Notes under the pieces: model-generated
Seen by the model: the letters and a program-made list of their open reading frames with translations, nothing else
Databases searched by the model: none
Told to the model about the DNA's origin: nothing
Source of the DNA: Wallemia ichthyophaga EXF-994
Lineage: Eukaryota; Basidiomycota; Wallemiomycetes; Wallemiales; Wallemiaceae
Reading direction: 5' to 3'
Length of the DNA: 64,000 nucleotides
Assembly: GCF_000400465.1 (NCBI RefSeq)
Contig: NW_008806274.1
Coordinates: forward strand, 124,001 to 188,000
Position numbers and translations under genes: made by a program
Shown here: one piece after another, positions 35,184 to 46,372 of the stretch
How positions within the stretch are numbered: position 1 is the first letter of the stretch
Layout: each line of letters opens with the position of its first letter

Positions 35184-36053
35184 ATGTCGAGAAGAAATCA
35201 ATTGCTGTCTTCAATGGATGTAGATGACGACGATGAGATGCCGTCGATGCCTTCGATGCGTCCATCAAGCTATGCACAGCGCACAGAAGACACTGGCAGC
35301 TCAAAGCCCATGATCGACATCGACGAGCTAATGGCGCAAGATGCAGATACCCCGGAATGTGCACTGGCGCAGCTTACGAGAGCGTGGGTGGCTGAGCGCG
35401 GTGCTCCCGTGCTGCTGGAATGGCAGGGCGACGTCGTCGATGAGGTTATGAGTCAAGTAGAGGAGCAGACTAAGATTGTTGAAAGCCTCAAGTCAGATGA
35501 TAGGAGTACAGATGAGGAGCATTTCCAGCTTATTCTCGTGCAGACTGAAGTTGAGCGCGCGAAATATGTCATCACATCCTATGTTCGTGCGAGATTGAGC
35601 AAAGTGGGAGACATATTCTTTAGAAAAGGGATACACACAGCTAAAGAGGATATTACAGATTGAGGAATTCGCTCAGTACATAGTCGCTAACCCATCGAGC
35701 CACACGAATCTTTCGGGCATCGAGCTCTCACATGCGCGCAAGTGAGTAGGATTGTAGACACAGAACACACAACTGACATGAGGAGATTCTGGCGTCTGGT
35801 TGAGAATCATTATCAGATGTCGGTGTTGCAGGGTCTGCCTACAGCGATGCGTGGGTTGGAAGACAATCAGAATGGGAAGAGCATGATGGCCGAGCCAGAT
35901 GTGGACACGGCGGTGTTCATCAGGGCGAGGAGGAACGTGGGAGAGGTGCAGCTACCACAGCAGGCGATACAGCTAATGAAGAATGACTGCTACCTGGTAC
36001 GATACAGGGATGTGAGCTACTTGATAGCGAGTGGGGGAGTGGAGATAGTGTGA
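35184..36053 (+). CDS. SLD5: GINS complex subunit SLD5
   Basis: Part of the GINS tetramer of the CMG replicative helicase. join(35184..35603, 35659..35741, 35783..36053), 257 aa. The family pattern LAQLTRAWVAERGAPVLLEW is followed by helices, IEEFAQYIV, HYQMSVLQGLP, and the C-terminal B domain with YRDVSYLIASGGVEIV. The acceptor of the second intron (41 bp, ends ATGAG) was chosen to keep KRFWRLVENHY in frame. The start ATG is 97 bp from that of BUB1. Confidence 0.92.
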
Positions 36054-36093
36054 TGGTTGGGTGTATGAGATGTCTACATGAAATTAATCGATT

Positions 36094-36514
36094 TTAGTGG
36101 TGTTCTTGGGCTTTTGGACCGTAGCCAACGAGCCTGCGCTTACCAAGGATCTCACCAATCTTGAAAATACCCTGGAGAGTGTTAGAATGTGCGTGTGTGC
36201 ATGTGTGCGCGTGTGCCACCCACATAAGCCTCCAAACCAATTACACCGACCTTGGCCCATTGACCGGATTCGAGGAGTTGAGCGTAGGTTTGGCGTTGAG
36301 TGGCCTTAGAGAGAATGCTAGACCAGGTGCTTGCAACTTGGGAGAAAGAAGAAGGCGGTGAGAGCTTCTCTGCTTGATAAACCTGCTTGAGGAGTTCCTT
36401 GGAAACTTGGGCGTTGTAGAATAAAGGTTCCCTGTAGCTGCCCAAAGCCCTTTCGACGCCACCGCCGACTCTCTTGAGAATGGTGAGACCAGAGTCGATT
36501 ATCTTTTGAGCCAT
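36094..36514 (-). CDS. ATP20: ATP synthase subunit g
   Basis: Membrane-part (F0) subunit that supports ATP synthase dimers in mitochondria. complement(join(36094..36171, 36224..36514)), 122 aa. A single membrane segment lies near the C-terminus: GQWAKVGVIGLEAY joined to GIFKIGEILGKRRLVGY, the family signature. Intron 36223-36172 contains a CA/TG-rich tract. Convergent with SLD5, 40 bp apart. Confidence 0.92.
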
Positions 36515-36900
36515 TTGGTGGTTTAGATTCAAGGAAGCGTAAGCTTAATTCAGCGACACCATAGGATGGGTTCCGGGCAAGTGGTTTTTAAAATGCACCA
36601 GGGAAAGCCTTATTAACGAGCGCATCCTTTATAGTGGGTGAAGTGAAATTTTTCTCGAAGGACCATATCCTAGGAATGCTGGACGAAACGAGAAAATTTT
36701 AGTCAACAAGAGAAACAAGTATGAATTCAGAATGTAGATTGTAAATAATAAACAGCTTTACACTGGTTTACGCCCGTATTTGACTCCAAGGAAGAAATGG
36801 GGCTACCGGGGAGGAAAGTGTCAGATGACGACCAGGCGCAGCCACAAGTACTTTGTTAATATATCTCATGGGTAAGAGCCGTTTTGTCTTTCAATTCACT
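36515..36900. other. ATP20 upstream region
   Basis: Promoter side of ATP20 on the minus strand. I see no gene. It runs directly into the ClpB/Hsp78-like remnant. Confidence 0.3.
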
Positions 36901-38055
36901 ATTGCAGCTTACAATTAGCTTCAAACGCTCAATTCGACGAAATGCTAGATATGGCGAACAAGGAGCGTGAGAAGGAGAACAAGAAGCTGCTGTACGCCGA
37001 AAATATTGCAGAGATTAGGAAAAGAACCAACAACCCATTAATAACATAAAGGAGAAGAAAGATACTGCCATCAAGGACGAGTGGGGATTGACAAAGATCT
37101 AAAGATGAGTAATTTCGGGGCAAAGGTATGATAATTAACCCAATGACGCTTGAAAGGTTGATTTTGTTGAGTATACTCAGTACAATTGCTCAGACGCAAA
37201 CAAGTCTGATTAAAAAGCAGCCAGTCTTCTCTTGAACACACCGGTGTTATTGACATAGCCGCTGCCAGTCATGATAATAGGTATGTCAGCGATTGATTCC
37301 TGCCAGATAAAGCTATCGATCTTGCAGGCGAAGCTGCTTCCACGCTCAAAGTAGCACGCGAGAGTAAACCAGAGTAATTGGCTAAGCTAGACCCAGGCAT
37401 TCTCGAGATACATGTGCGCAGACTTATATATCATCTTGGTAAATACACTAACTCTTGCGGTAGATTGAGCTGGAATTCCTACAAAACGAAGACAATACAC
37501 TGTCTAATGAACGTTAAAGTACACAATAAAAGCTTTTTAACGAATATTAAGACGATTCAGAGGGACTGACCAAGATTCAGAATAGAGAGCCCAGATGTCT
37601 AACGCTAAGGTCGCCAAAGAGGAGCTCGAGAGAGCGTAAATGCAAAGACACGGTAATCTCGAGCGGACATAGAGATTGCGCCAGGAAAGCATACCTATCA
37701 CTTCAACGTGATAATGAGATAGCGGAGAAGCAAGCTGAAGAAGGGACGAAGATGCTCCTTGTGAAGGACAGAGTGGCCAGCGAAAACATTGCCAGAGCCA
37801 TTTCCCGGATGACTGGCATACCAATCAGCAACCTCATACAAGGTGAGATTGAGAAATTGCCTTATGTTGTGTCTTGCTTTTTGCCGTTTTGTTTACACTA
37901 ACAACCATACGCAGCTCGAAAAAATATTGAATGAGAAGATTGCTGGACAAAACCACATTATCAAACCATTTACAGATGTCGTGCGGCTATCAAGAGCTGG
38001 CTTGCGATCAGACGACAGATCCATTGCGTCAGAGATGAAAACACGAAAACAAATA
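36901..38055 (+). pseudogene. decayed ClpB/Hsp78 disaggregase remnant
   Basis: Scattered pieces in order match the middle part of ClpB-family AAA+ disaggregases. Around 36921-37050 is a middle-domain-like helix (FDEMLDMANKEREKENKKL). Around 37595-37700 KVAKEELERA, a stop, then GNLERT parallel the coiled-coil end. Around 37760-37850 is ENIARAISRMTGIPISNLIQGEIEKL, the region between the two AAA modules. From 37918, after an intron-like gap, is GQNHIIKPFTDVVRLSRAGL, which precedes the second Walker A in real genes. Frames change, stops interrupt, and both ATPase cores are missing. It ends where LAS1 begins on the other strand. Confidence 0.65.
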
Positions 38056-38060
38056 ATAAA

Positions 38061-38681
38061 TTACAAGTACAAATTAGATTTTTTGTTATTCAGCAAACCA
38101 ATTGCACATGGCTCGAAATTTGCAGCAGGAGACCAATTTGAGTGGTTTGAAGGGGAGCTGTTGAGGATGGCGTGTATATCATTCAATCTCGATTCCATGG
38201 ACGTGAGTGATGTTAAGGGAGTGCTACTGTCTTCTAGAGTGGATAATACGACATCCCAGTACTTAAATTTCAACCAATCAATTGCTTCATTTGTGGAGTG
38301 TACGAGCACCTTTAGAGAAGGGAGATTCTCATGAGTAGAAGAATGCCTCAATTGCACGAATTTCAAAGGCAAATCAATCTGCTTAGCGAGGTGGTATATA
38401 GACCTGGCGAAAGAGAATTGCTGTAATGGGTCAACGAGACCATTAACAAATCTAATAAGGGACATGCTACATATAAGCTGTTTCTGATTTACGCTGATAT
38501 CCCCTCTCGCCGAAATATCCAAGCATTCTAATAAAGAAAGCGTGGATTCAATTGAGTGTGGGCAATTACCCCTATTAATCCAAAGCCTGAGAGTGTTTAA
38601 GCTGTTTCTATAATCACCACCAAACAACCCATGATAAGTTTCTAGAAATTCATTTTTATTACACCACGGTGTCGTCCTCAT
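38061..38681 (-). CDS. LAS1: LAS1 pre-rRNA endonuclease domain protein
   Basis: HEPN nuclease that cuts ITS2 during 60S subunit assembly. 206 aa, intronless as read. The N-terminus TTPWCNKNEFLETY and the helix RLWINRGNCPHSIESTLSLLE match Las1. The catalytic HEPN motif RHSSTH (Arg112 to His117) is followed by ENLPSL. Yeast Las1 is about 500 aa; here only the HEPN part is present and the long C-terminal region for binding Grc3 is absent or lies elsewhere. The stop at 38061 directly follows the Hsp78 remnant on the other strand, so 3' truncation by a rearrangement is possible. Confidence 0.82.
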   Translation of the reverse strand: MRTTPWCNKNEFLETYHGLFGGDYRNSLNTLRLWINRGNCPHSIESTLSLLECLDISARGDISVNQKQLICSMSLIRFVNGLVDPLQQFSFARSIYHLAKQIDLPLKFVQLRHSSTHENLPSLKVLVHSTNEAIDWLKFKYWDVVLSTLEDSSTPLTSLTSMESRLNDIHAILNSSPSNHSNWSPAANFEPCAIGLLNNKKSNLYL

Positions 38682-38728
38682 TAGATCTCACGGGGATTAT
38701 TATTAAGCCTCTTTCCACCACAACCATC

Positions 38729-40557
38729 ATGGCAGAATCCACCAAATCAAATAAATCTAAAATGCTTGCACAGAAGCAATCATCCCCTTCTGAGCTCGTC
38801 CCTTCAGATATTCTCCTCGACAGATTCAACGCTTGGAAGACTATCACCAAGAATCTCATCGCTTACTTTGAAGGTGTCGCCGACATTGAATCTAACACGG
38901 CGAGAGAGTTGACTAAGCTCGGTGGCGTTATCCAAGTCCCTTTCAAAGAGGGTTCTCAATTTATGGGCCACGGCGGTCTCCAGGATGTCTTCTTCGAGGT
39001 CCGCGATAGATCAAGATCCATCGCTGACCACCACGCAAACCTCGCTAAGACTATCGATGGCTCTATCGTACAGCACCTACACAAGCTCCATGCCGAAGTC
39101 AAGGCTCACATTCGCAACATTGCCAATGACACCTCCAAGTGGGTTAATTGCTCCCGTGATTATTACATCACTGACAAATTTTCAGATTAGCCACTTCCGT
39201 TGCTAGAGAGAGAGAGTACTCTATGCGCACCGTCTCTGACCTCCAAAAGGCAATCACCACCACTAAGAACACCCCAACCTCGATTGCCGCAAGAGATGAT
39301 CCTTACTTGATGAACTCTTTGGTCGCTAAGCAGCTCCAGAAGCAGGTTCAAGAGGAGAATGCTTTGCAAAAGTCCATCGTCATTATGCAGCAAAATTCAG
39401 CTCAATTCGAAGAGGGTATAACCTCTTCTCTCCAGTCTGCCTGGTCCACCTTTGACGAGTGGCAGTCTAGGATGTCATACGAAGTCCAAGACACCTGGAA
39501 GGGTATGGGTCAAATGTTCGCTTCCTTGGAACCAGACGCTGAGTGGTTGGCTTTCGCTGACAGGACCGACCACCTTATGGACCCAGAGACTCCTCTCCGT
39601 CAACAAGAGCTCATCGACTATCCAGGCAGAGACGATCCATCCGTCTTGCCAGTACACGTTGGCTGGCTCGAGCGCAAGAAGAGATTCACAAAGTCTTACA
39701 GAGAGGGCTTCTATGTCCTCACACCTGCTGGCTACTTACACGAGTTCACCTCTCCTGATCCAAAGAGCCAGAGCGTCCCATCACTCTCACTTTTCCTGCC
39801 AAACTGCACCTTAGGTCCACCATCACACTCTTCCACCTCCAAATCGCACAAGTTCCACTTGGAGGCCAACAAGTCTGGCAAATTCTCGAGAGACCATTCG
39901 TACACATTCAGAGCGAGATCGCACGAATCTATGTCCGAATGGTGGAACGATCTCAGAATGCTCGTATCGAGATACCTGGTCGCGTCTGAGACTATGGATA
40001 GATCAGGTCCAATTGCTGCCGCCGTCCGCAGCGCCGGCTACATCTCCGAGTCAGAAGAAGAGGGCGGCTCAAGTCTCGAGGAAGAAGAGGAGACGTTCAG
40101 CGAGACGTACGAAAACCAGCCAACAGAGGCTGAGCAAAGCCATCTCCAGCACGCCAAAGAGGACGAGGAGGTAGCCAGAGCGCACGTCGACGAGGCCGAG
40201 ACAGACTCGGAATCTGAGCTCGAAGAGGAGGATGAGGAGGAGGCCGCGCCGGCTTATACCTCCCCTAGAGCCTCGTCCGGCATCCAGGTCGGCAAGGATG
40301 GCATCGTCGAGAAGCCCACTGTGAAGGTCGGCAGGAAGTCCTCCAAACGCTCTTCCAAGACGCAGCAACCGGAAAAGCTCCTCACGGGCGAGAGCCTCGA
40401 CAAGGAGGAGCACGACGACAGTCAGAGCCCTGGTCTCCTCGGTAAATTCAAGGAGGTATTTATCAAGTCGACCGAAAATCCCGCCGAAAATGCACCAGCT
40501 GATGAGAAGACAGCCGCAAACACCGCTCAGGCCCAAAGCACCGCTGCTGCTGCGTAG
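38729..40557 (+). CDS. SLM1: SLM1-like F-BAR/PH protein
   Basis: Plasma membrane protein binding PI(4,5)P2 and acting with TORC2 and eisosomes. join(38729..39138, 39186..40557), 593 aa. The N-terminal helical BAR-like domain starts LVPSDILLDRFNAWKTITKNL. The splice restores NDTSK|LATSVAREREYS. A PH domain (about 310-420) includes HVGWLERKKRFTKSYREGFYVLTPAGYLHEF. The C-terminal tail is very acidic, with a Lys/Ser patch. The 47-bp intron has donor GTGGGT. The start is 47 bp from the LAS1 start. Confidence 0.9.
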
Positions 40558-41370
40558 AATGGGAGGATCAAAGCGCTAAAGTGGGATACTTTGCTTCGTG
40601 TGGCGTTTTCTTTAGCGTGCTATCATGCCACTGCTAATTCTATCTACTATCTACTCTTAATTCTAATACATTCATGACTAACGCTCTCTTGGATCTCTTT
40701 ATCTTAACTTATAATTATACTGTTATGATTTTTTTTTGAGGAATGTGTGTGGTATGCAGTGTGTGCAACGCGGTGTATACACTCATGTGTATGTAATTTA
40801 TGGCTAATAAGGTCACAAAACACCCGGAAATCATACAAAACACAAGTCACGCTGACAAACATTACAGAGCTGATAATGCTTTCTTCAATATTCGTGTTGA
40901 TTTCGGCTAATTAGTTAATATCGAGGTGGCATTTGTTATCTCCATGGACTGTCCTAATCCACGCCTGGTCAAGTGATAGGGCTGTCAAGATTTTCCATCC
41001 AGGCAGCAGTCTTGCATGGAGGTACCACTGTGAGCTTTCACTGTACGTGATGCACCACAGGCCATTGCTGCTCATGCTAACAAGTCAATGGATAGTATCG
41101 AAAAGGGTGGTTGGACTATCAGGGCCGGTGAAAGGGCAAACGAGTATAATCGAAATATCGTTTTCACTTCATATGCATTTAGACATAGATTGCTTTGGTG
41201 TGTGTGTGACTACATGCAACACTCGATATTCAATGAGCTAAAAGCGGTCATCTCGTACACTTTGTGCGTAAAAGTCTGCCCTTTGACACATTAATGCGTC
41301 TCAAAAAGATTAGACAAATCGAATCTACGCCATAGCCCTAGGTCTCGAAACAAAGAGGGGCAAAAATGTT
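40558..41370. other. 813-bp gap after SLM1
   Basis: Contains the SLM1 3' flank (a T8 run near 40730) and sequence with no convincing open frame. The region 40920-41290 shows some short ORFs that I consider chance. No RNA gene recognised. Confidence 0.35.
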
Positions 41371-41464
41371 CGTCAGGAGCAGGACTCGAACCTACGCACC
41401 AGATGGTACTTGATAACGTCTGAGACATTCAAGTCAAGCGCCTTAACCACTCGGCCATCCTGAC
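41371..41464 (-). tRNA. tRNA-Ser(UGA) with intron
   Basis: Acceptor stem GTCAGGA pairs with TCCTGAC; the discriminator is G, usual for serine. D arm GCC...GGC, anticodon stem CTTGA/TCAAG with loop reading C-T-TGA-A, then a ~13-bp intron after position 37. A long variable arm (ACC/GGT) and a T arm GTAGG-TTCGAGT-CCTGC follow. Confidence 0.93.
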
Positions 41465-41916
41465 TATAGGTGCCTACCCTACCTGCGTAACTAATACATC
41501 GAGCAAAATGCAGGAACGGGTAACATGACATCATGGTCGCTATGAGAACAATGAGAATAAAGAATAATGAAGATTATGCATGATTATGCACGAGGACAAT
41601 GAAGATAACGAAACAATGGGAATAAACCCTAAAATTCTAAACTGTTTAAACGACTACTTTTTCTTTTGATACATCTCAGACTTAATTCTTTTATTAATCT
41701 CAGCGCCTTGCCCTTTTTGTAGAGTTTCACCTCACAAAGATCAAGACGTTTACACTGACATCTGCAAGTTGAAACTTCTGCCTTACTTTAATCCGCAGCG
41801 CAGAAGATCTGATCTGGCAAAGCGGGTGCGCGGCTGCGCAGTGGGAATTGCGTGTGCACGAGTGTAAAAGGCCTAGTACTCCCCCCACGGTTGAGCGTTT
41901 GCTCCGGGAGCGGCTT
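41465..41916. other. flank left of the tandem duplication
   Basis: No gene recognised. GC-rich near 41820-41915 with short self-complementary stretches. It ends at the left boundary of duplication copy 1. Confidence 0.3.
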
Positions 41917-42143
41917 TGATTAAGCTTCCCCGTGGTACGCAAAGTGTGGCCACACAGATCCGCTCAGGCCATTTCCCTACTGCCAAGTCTTAACGATTCC
42001 AATTAAAACTGTCCGACTCACCACTTTGCAGCAAGTGCAATGAAGTAGACAGTATACCACGCAGGATTTTCAGATGTAGGAAGTTCGATCAAGCAAGATT
42101 ATCGTTGAGGAGGAGGATATATGGATTGGGTTTAAGGTTCGAG

Positions 42144-42245
42144 ATGAAATATATGCTTTCAAACGAAGAAGCTCTCAAAGCTCTCTACGAGTTCTTCAAA
42201 AACCAGCTCAGCACCCAACCGCGCACCTCCGTTAGCTCCACGTAG
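42144..42245 (+). other. 33-codon ORF intact only in copy 1
   Basis: ATG at 42144 reads MKYMLSNEEALKALYEFF and ends at TAG 42245. In copy 2 the same start is followed by a one-base insertion that shifts the frame. It sits exactly in the only patch that differs between the copies. It may be the tail of a former gene or chance; no family recognised. Confidence 0.2.
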
Positions 42246-42985
42246 TTACCTCCCAATTGCGGCACACGTGCCAAGAATTGCATTCCTCTGAGTCACTACA
42301 ATCATCAGCTTTCGATACACAAGAAGTATAGATAGGCGAAGATTATTAATCGTTGTAACGCTTTTGACTATATATTATTATTTCTACCTATCATCTCCAG
42401 ATCGAGAATGTCATGTTTAATGACTAGTGCGTCGTAGGACCTTGATAAATGCAAAGTCGGAGATTCTTGAATGTCATTCTGCAGCGATTGTTTTTGCGAT
42501 GAATTTATTGCGAATAGCGTAGTGATGTGCACTGTACTAGTCCAATTGTGACATGCTGCAAAGAGTGTGATTTGGTTGTTAGTTTTCTACATATCTAATG
42601 TCCGACTTTTCCAATTTAAATGCAGTCTTAAACGCCTTTTCTTGCTTTTTTCCTGGAGCTGACATTGAGTCGTGTGGACCACACGCGTCTGAAAGCGCAA
42701 AACGCGTCTGATAAGCTGAGTACTTGAGTTATTTGGGTGTTTGTGATGTAAATCAGCCTGCAGAAATAAGGTGCATCGAATGGGTAAAGATTCAAGGTGA
42801 AGCTGCCATTTCTGTGATGCAAAGCCAATACACAGAAAGGGTGATAGTGAGGCAGTATGCTTTTTACTGATTTACCAATTTACTTCTGATAAATCCAGCT
42901 GAGGTGAATTTCAAGGTGTTCTCTTGCACGCGGTGGTCAGATGTCAAGGCATCTCTTGCCCTCTCACCACCATCAAGATATCAAA

Positions 42986-43314
42986 ATGAGCACACTCAAA
43001 CCAGCTGCCCCGCTATCCACAAGGAATAGCTCACCGGTGAAGAAGGGCGACGATGGTGATATCAGCAGCCCGCACGAGTTGACCGCGTTTGTGAGTTGAA
43101 TGCAGCAACGCTTTCGAATCTCACGGGAATCAAGGTAGAGGATGTGCTCAACAAGCTCGATACGAAGTTCGACACTATGTCCGGAGTTGTGTTAGAGAAG
43201 ATGGATGAAATGGCGGATCGCGTTGATAGCCTCGAGAATAGTATTCAGGGCCTGGTCAATTCAGCTGGAACGCTATCGCCCAGGCCTTCTTCTCCTCGGT
43301 CTCCAAGGATTTGA
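42986..43314 (+). CDS. HSBP1: heat shock factor-binding protein 1 homologue, copy 1
   Basis: Small coiled-coil protein that in animals binds heat shock factor trimers. join(42986..43090, 43135..43314), 94 aa. The 44-bp intron joins HELTAF to VEDVLNKL. KLDTKFDTMSGVVLEKMDEM is the HSBP1 core (heptad repeat; KFDTMS is the hallmark). Pro/Ser-rich ends flank it. Identical to copy 2 at protein level. Confidence 0.88.
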
Positions 43315-43319
43315 TAGGA

Positions 43320-44297
43320 TAAGTCTGAAGCAATGACGAGGATGCAGAATATACCTTACACCTCTTGACTTGGAAATACCAGCTTAAATGTAAACAAATG
43401 ATCCGACTTTTTGATATACATGATTCCAATTCAGAAATGCATTGATTGGGAATATACACACTAGGTTTAGAGCTTCTCTTGACGAACCAAGCGCTATCAA
43501 CCACTCTGTAAAACTTGTAGCGCTCATCTTGAGTCGAGTTTGAAGGAATAGGCGCAATTGCTAGATATGGCTCGACTTGTAGCATTCCAGATTTGAGACA
43601 AGGCAAATTATTCTTCAGATGACTTTCGATTGCACCGATAAAGCGATAAGTACAAAGTCCTATAGAGGTGACAATCTCAAAGTGTGTAATATTCTAAGCA
43701 TGATTGCAACTCCATATGTAAGGAAAGGGAGCGCGCAATCGTAGCTTTCTATTATGTTATCACTCAACATTTTGAGCTCTTTGATTCGACTGGCTCGCTG
43801 AACAAGTGCCAAGATCTGGGTATGTGGCTCTTTGTAATCAGAGATTGGACCAAATCCAACTTGAAAGGTTTGGATGGGTGGTATGGCCTTGACTATATCA
43901 AAATAGCTGAAAGGAGCGTTGAGCGTAGCAGCTGGCCCATTAATCTTGAGCTCTCTTAATTGGCCTAGAAAGAGTTTGAATCTAATTGTGCCCAATTTAC
44001 GTTAAAAAATTGGCTTTTTGCTTTGTCTTTGATAAGATGGTCGAGATCCCGAATAAGCTGGTCTGAACGCGTGCCGTGGTGTGCTTTATCAATATCTCAA
44101 AAGATTTGGAATTTGCGCATGCCATGGCGTATTTCTGTCCTTCTTTTGATTTGTGGATGATAAGACTGATGAATAGTAAGAGACCAGAATAGATATGGGT
44201 ATGCGAGGTTATGCAGATGTTTGCATAGCTTTGAAAAGCCAACATTCACTTTGAGTAACTGGATTAGGATATCATCCGGTAAATCGAAGAGATTCAC
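43320..44297 (-). pseudogene. broken F-box gene, copy 1
   Basis: Starts MNLFDLPDDILIQLL, an F-box start, then CKHLHNLAYPYLFWSLTI. An in-frame TGA at about 44093 interrupts KFQIF and DIDKAHHG, with no GT donor nearby to remove it. Further frame changes occur near 43990 and 43690, where in-order pieces LGQLRELKINGP and VTSIGLCTYRF continue in other frames. The 3' piece overlaps the end of HSBP1 on the opposite strand. Both duplication copies carry the same lesions. Unusual splicing cannot be fully excluded. Confidence 0.6.
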
Positions 44298-44408
44298 TGT
44301 GTTGGTTCAGATATGAGGCGAAGTGGGGTAAGAATAGACTATATCATACTTTATATAATACTTTGCGGCTAACTACAATAAAAATAGGGTATATTCTCGA
44401 CCAAATCG

Positions 44409-46147
44409 TTAAAACGAAACAACAACACCGACAATCGCAGCGATGAGACACCCTATACAGAGGGGCACGCTGACGAGTGCAGCGATACGGCATCGAAGAA
44501 CCCACCTGTCCGGATAATCACGTGTGAGAGGTGGGAGTAAGCTGAGGTCCGGATCGCTTGAAACGAATTTACGCGGTTTGACACCTTGTTTGAAGAGATG
44601 GTTGGCCGAAGTTGGATTGTTAGAAGAATCCTGGTTGCCCCAGCTGGTAGCTATAGAGGATTGCGATGGGTGTGCATCCATAGCAGCGCCGCTGTCACTT
44701 CTTGCGAAACTAGCACTGCCGCTCGAGCTATTTCTCTTGTGTGTTGGTTTTTCTGACAGCGCAGTTTTCTCCTTATCGTTGTTCTGTTTCTCGGTCTCAC
44801 GGATTTTGAATGCCAAGTTGATTTCATTCCATTCACTCGCCCAGTCCCTCCGCCTATCATCTGCTTTGACTCTCTGCACAGCTGCGCCGTCACGCGAATC
44901 CAGCGTCCACCCACCAATCAGCCACACCGCGGGCCCGAAGAGGAAGCCCAAGAAAAAGCAGTTAGACGCCGCACTCGAGTTCTCAGCATCGAATATGCGT
45001 GCCAAAAAAGACTTGCTCTCCAGTCCTATATCCGGAACATCCTTTACGCTCTTAATTGCGTCTGACGGCAGTGAAGCTAGTGCTCTGGCCACCGACTGCG
45101 ATGATGATGCTTGTGTGTTTTCTATGTCGTGCAAATCCGAGTCGTAGACATGGATAGAAATGTGACTATCAGAGTCCGAGCTGTTTTCTGTGGTATCTGG
45201 GATGTTTGCTGATGCAGATGGCGATAAAATGTCTAAAATAATTGTCAGGTACGCAAGGTATCGGACAAACTTCACCCACTGCTTTTTCGCATCTTTTCCC
45301 AGAATGAGGGCAGTCTTTGGCGCGAATTGGTGGTATCTTGACGGTCTTCGAAACTGCTGTCGTCGAATGCCGACTTGGGTTCGCCTTCTTCTTTGAATTT
45401 GACATTGTTCGCGAGCCTAGATGCATCGTTACTGTTGTTACGAGAGCTTGCTGGTGTTGGCGACCTAGGGCCATCAATTCCAGCCTCTTCTTCCTCCTCC
45501 TCCTCCTCATCATCACCTTGCTCTTCTTCAGGAACCTCTTCAATCCGTGAGTCGTTGTTCATAAGCTCTGTTGTGCGAGCATTCTTGAGAGTTTTAGGAG
45601 TGCGATGAGTGTTTCCAGGACTCATTGGGTGCAAGACCGGGGTTGAGGTTGTTCTAAACTTGGGAGGTGTCGGTGGGGGTATGTAGTACAAACGCTCGAC
45701 CGAAGGAGACGTTTGGGTGAGCTTTGGCGGTACTGCGAGGGGCGGGGATGCGTATACTGGCTCTGGAGTTGGTGGTGGAGCGTTGTTCTTGCTATTCTCC
45801 TTGTCATTTTCAGCGCGTCGCTCCTCCTCATCGCCAATTACGATAAGGTCCGCGAGCTTGGTCTCATTATGAGTCTTTACATCACCCTTATCCTTCTCCA
45901 ATCTTAAAGACGCGCTTATCGAGGGTGGTGTGTTAGTTAGCGAGGGCGGTGTGGATGGATGTACGCCGCTGCTGACATCAAAAAGAGAACTCGCGCTATC
46001 AGAGTCAAATAGAGATTCTCTTGGTGATTTGAGATCTTCTGAGTATAGCTGAGGATAGCGAGTGGTGTGAGCGGTGTGAGCAGTGTGTGTGGATGAGTTA
46101 TTCAGCTGTAAAGGCGGTGGACGTTTTCTCTCTGAATCAAGTGACAT
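44409..46147 (-). CDS. Ser/Pro-rich membrane protein, copy 1
   Basis: complement(join(44409..45232, 45280..46147)), 563 aa. The long N-terminal half is disordered: Thr-Ala-His repeats, Pro-rich TPPS segments, and a run of 11 acidic residues (DDEEEEEEEEA). Residues about 400-425 form a membrane segment (FFLGFLFGPAVWLIGGW) and the C-terminus a second (IAALVSVPLCIGCLIAAIVG), so both ends probably face the cytosol. The intron has donor GTGGGT and acceptor TTTTAG. I do not recognise the family. Confidence 0.75.
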
Positions 46148-46372
46148 GCTCAAACCAACGCTAAGCGTTCAACTCTACGCCCGCTATCGCATAATCCCCT
46201 TCAAAGCAGCAGATTCATACCAACCGGGATGAATCTGCGTACGCTTGCATTCCAAACTAAATCACACAGCAGCCATGATGTACTCGTGGCTGTCTCCAAA
46301 AATTAAATTTGTACCAAACCGGTTACTCTCCAAGCCTTCTTCTCTCAGTGCGTCCAACAAGTCCCTCCAGAA

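Noticed and set aside
41727-41942. Minus-strand frame starting MRTTGKLNQ, similar start at 47036
   Set aside because: The shared start is only the common left edge of the duplication; the rest differs because it is unrelated flank.
44524-45147. 207-codon plus-strand frame, present in both duplication copies
   Set aside because: Antisense shadow of the Ser-rich membrane protein; no family features and no start or splice context.
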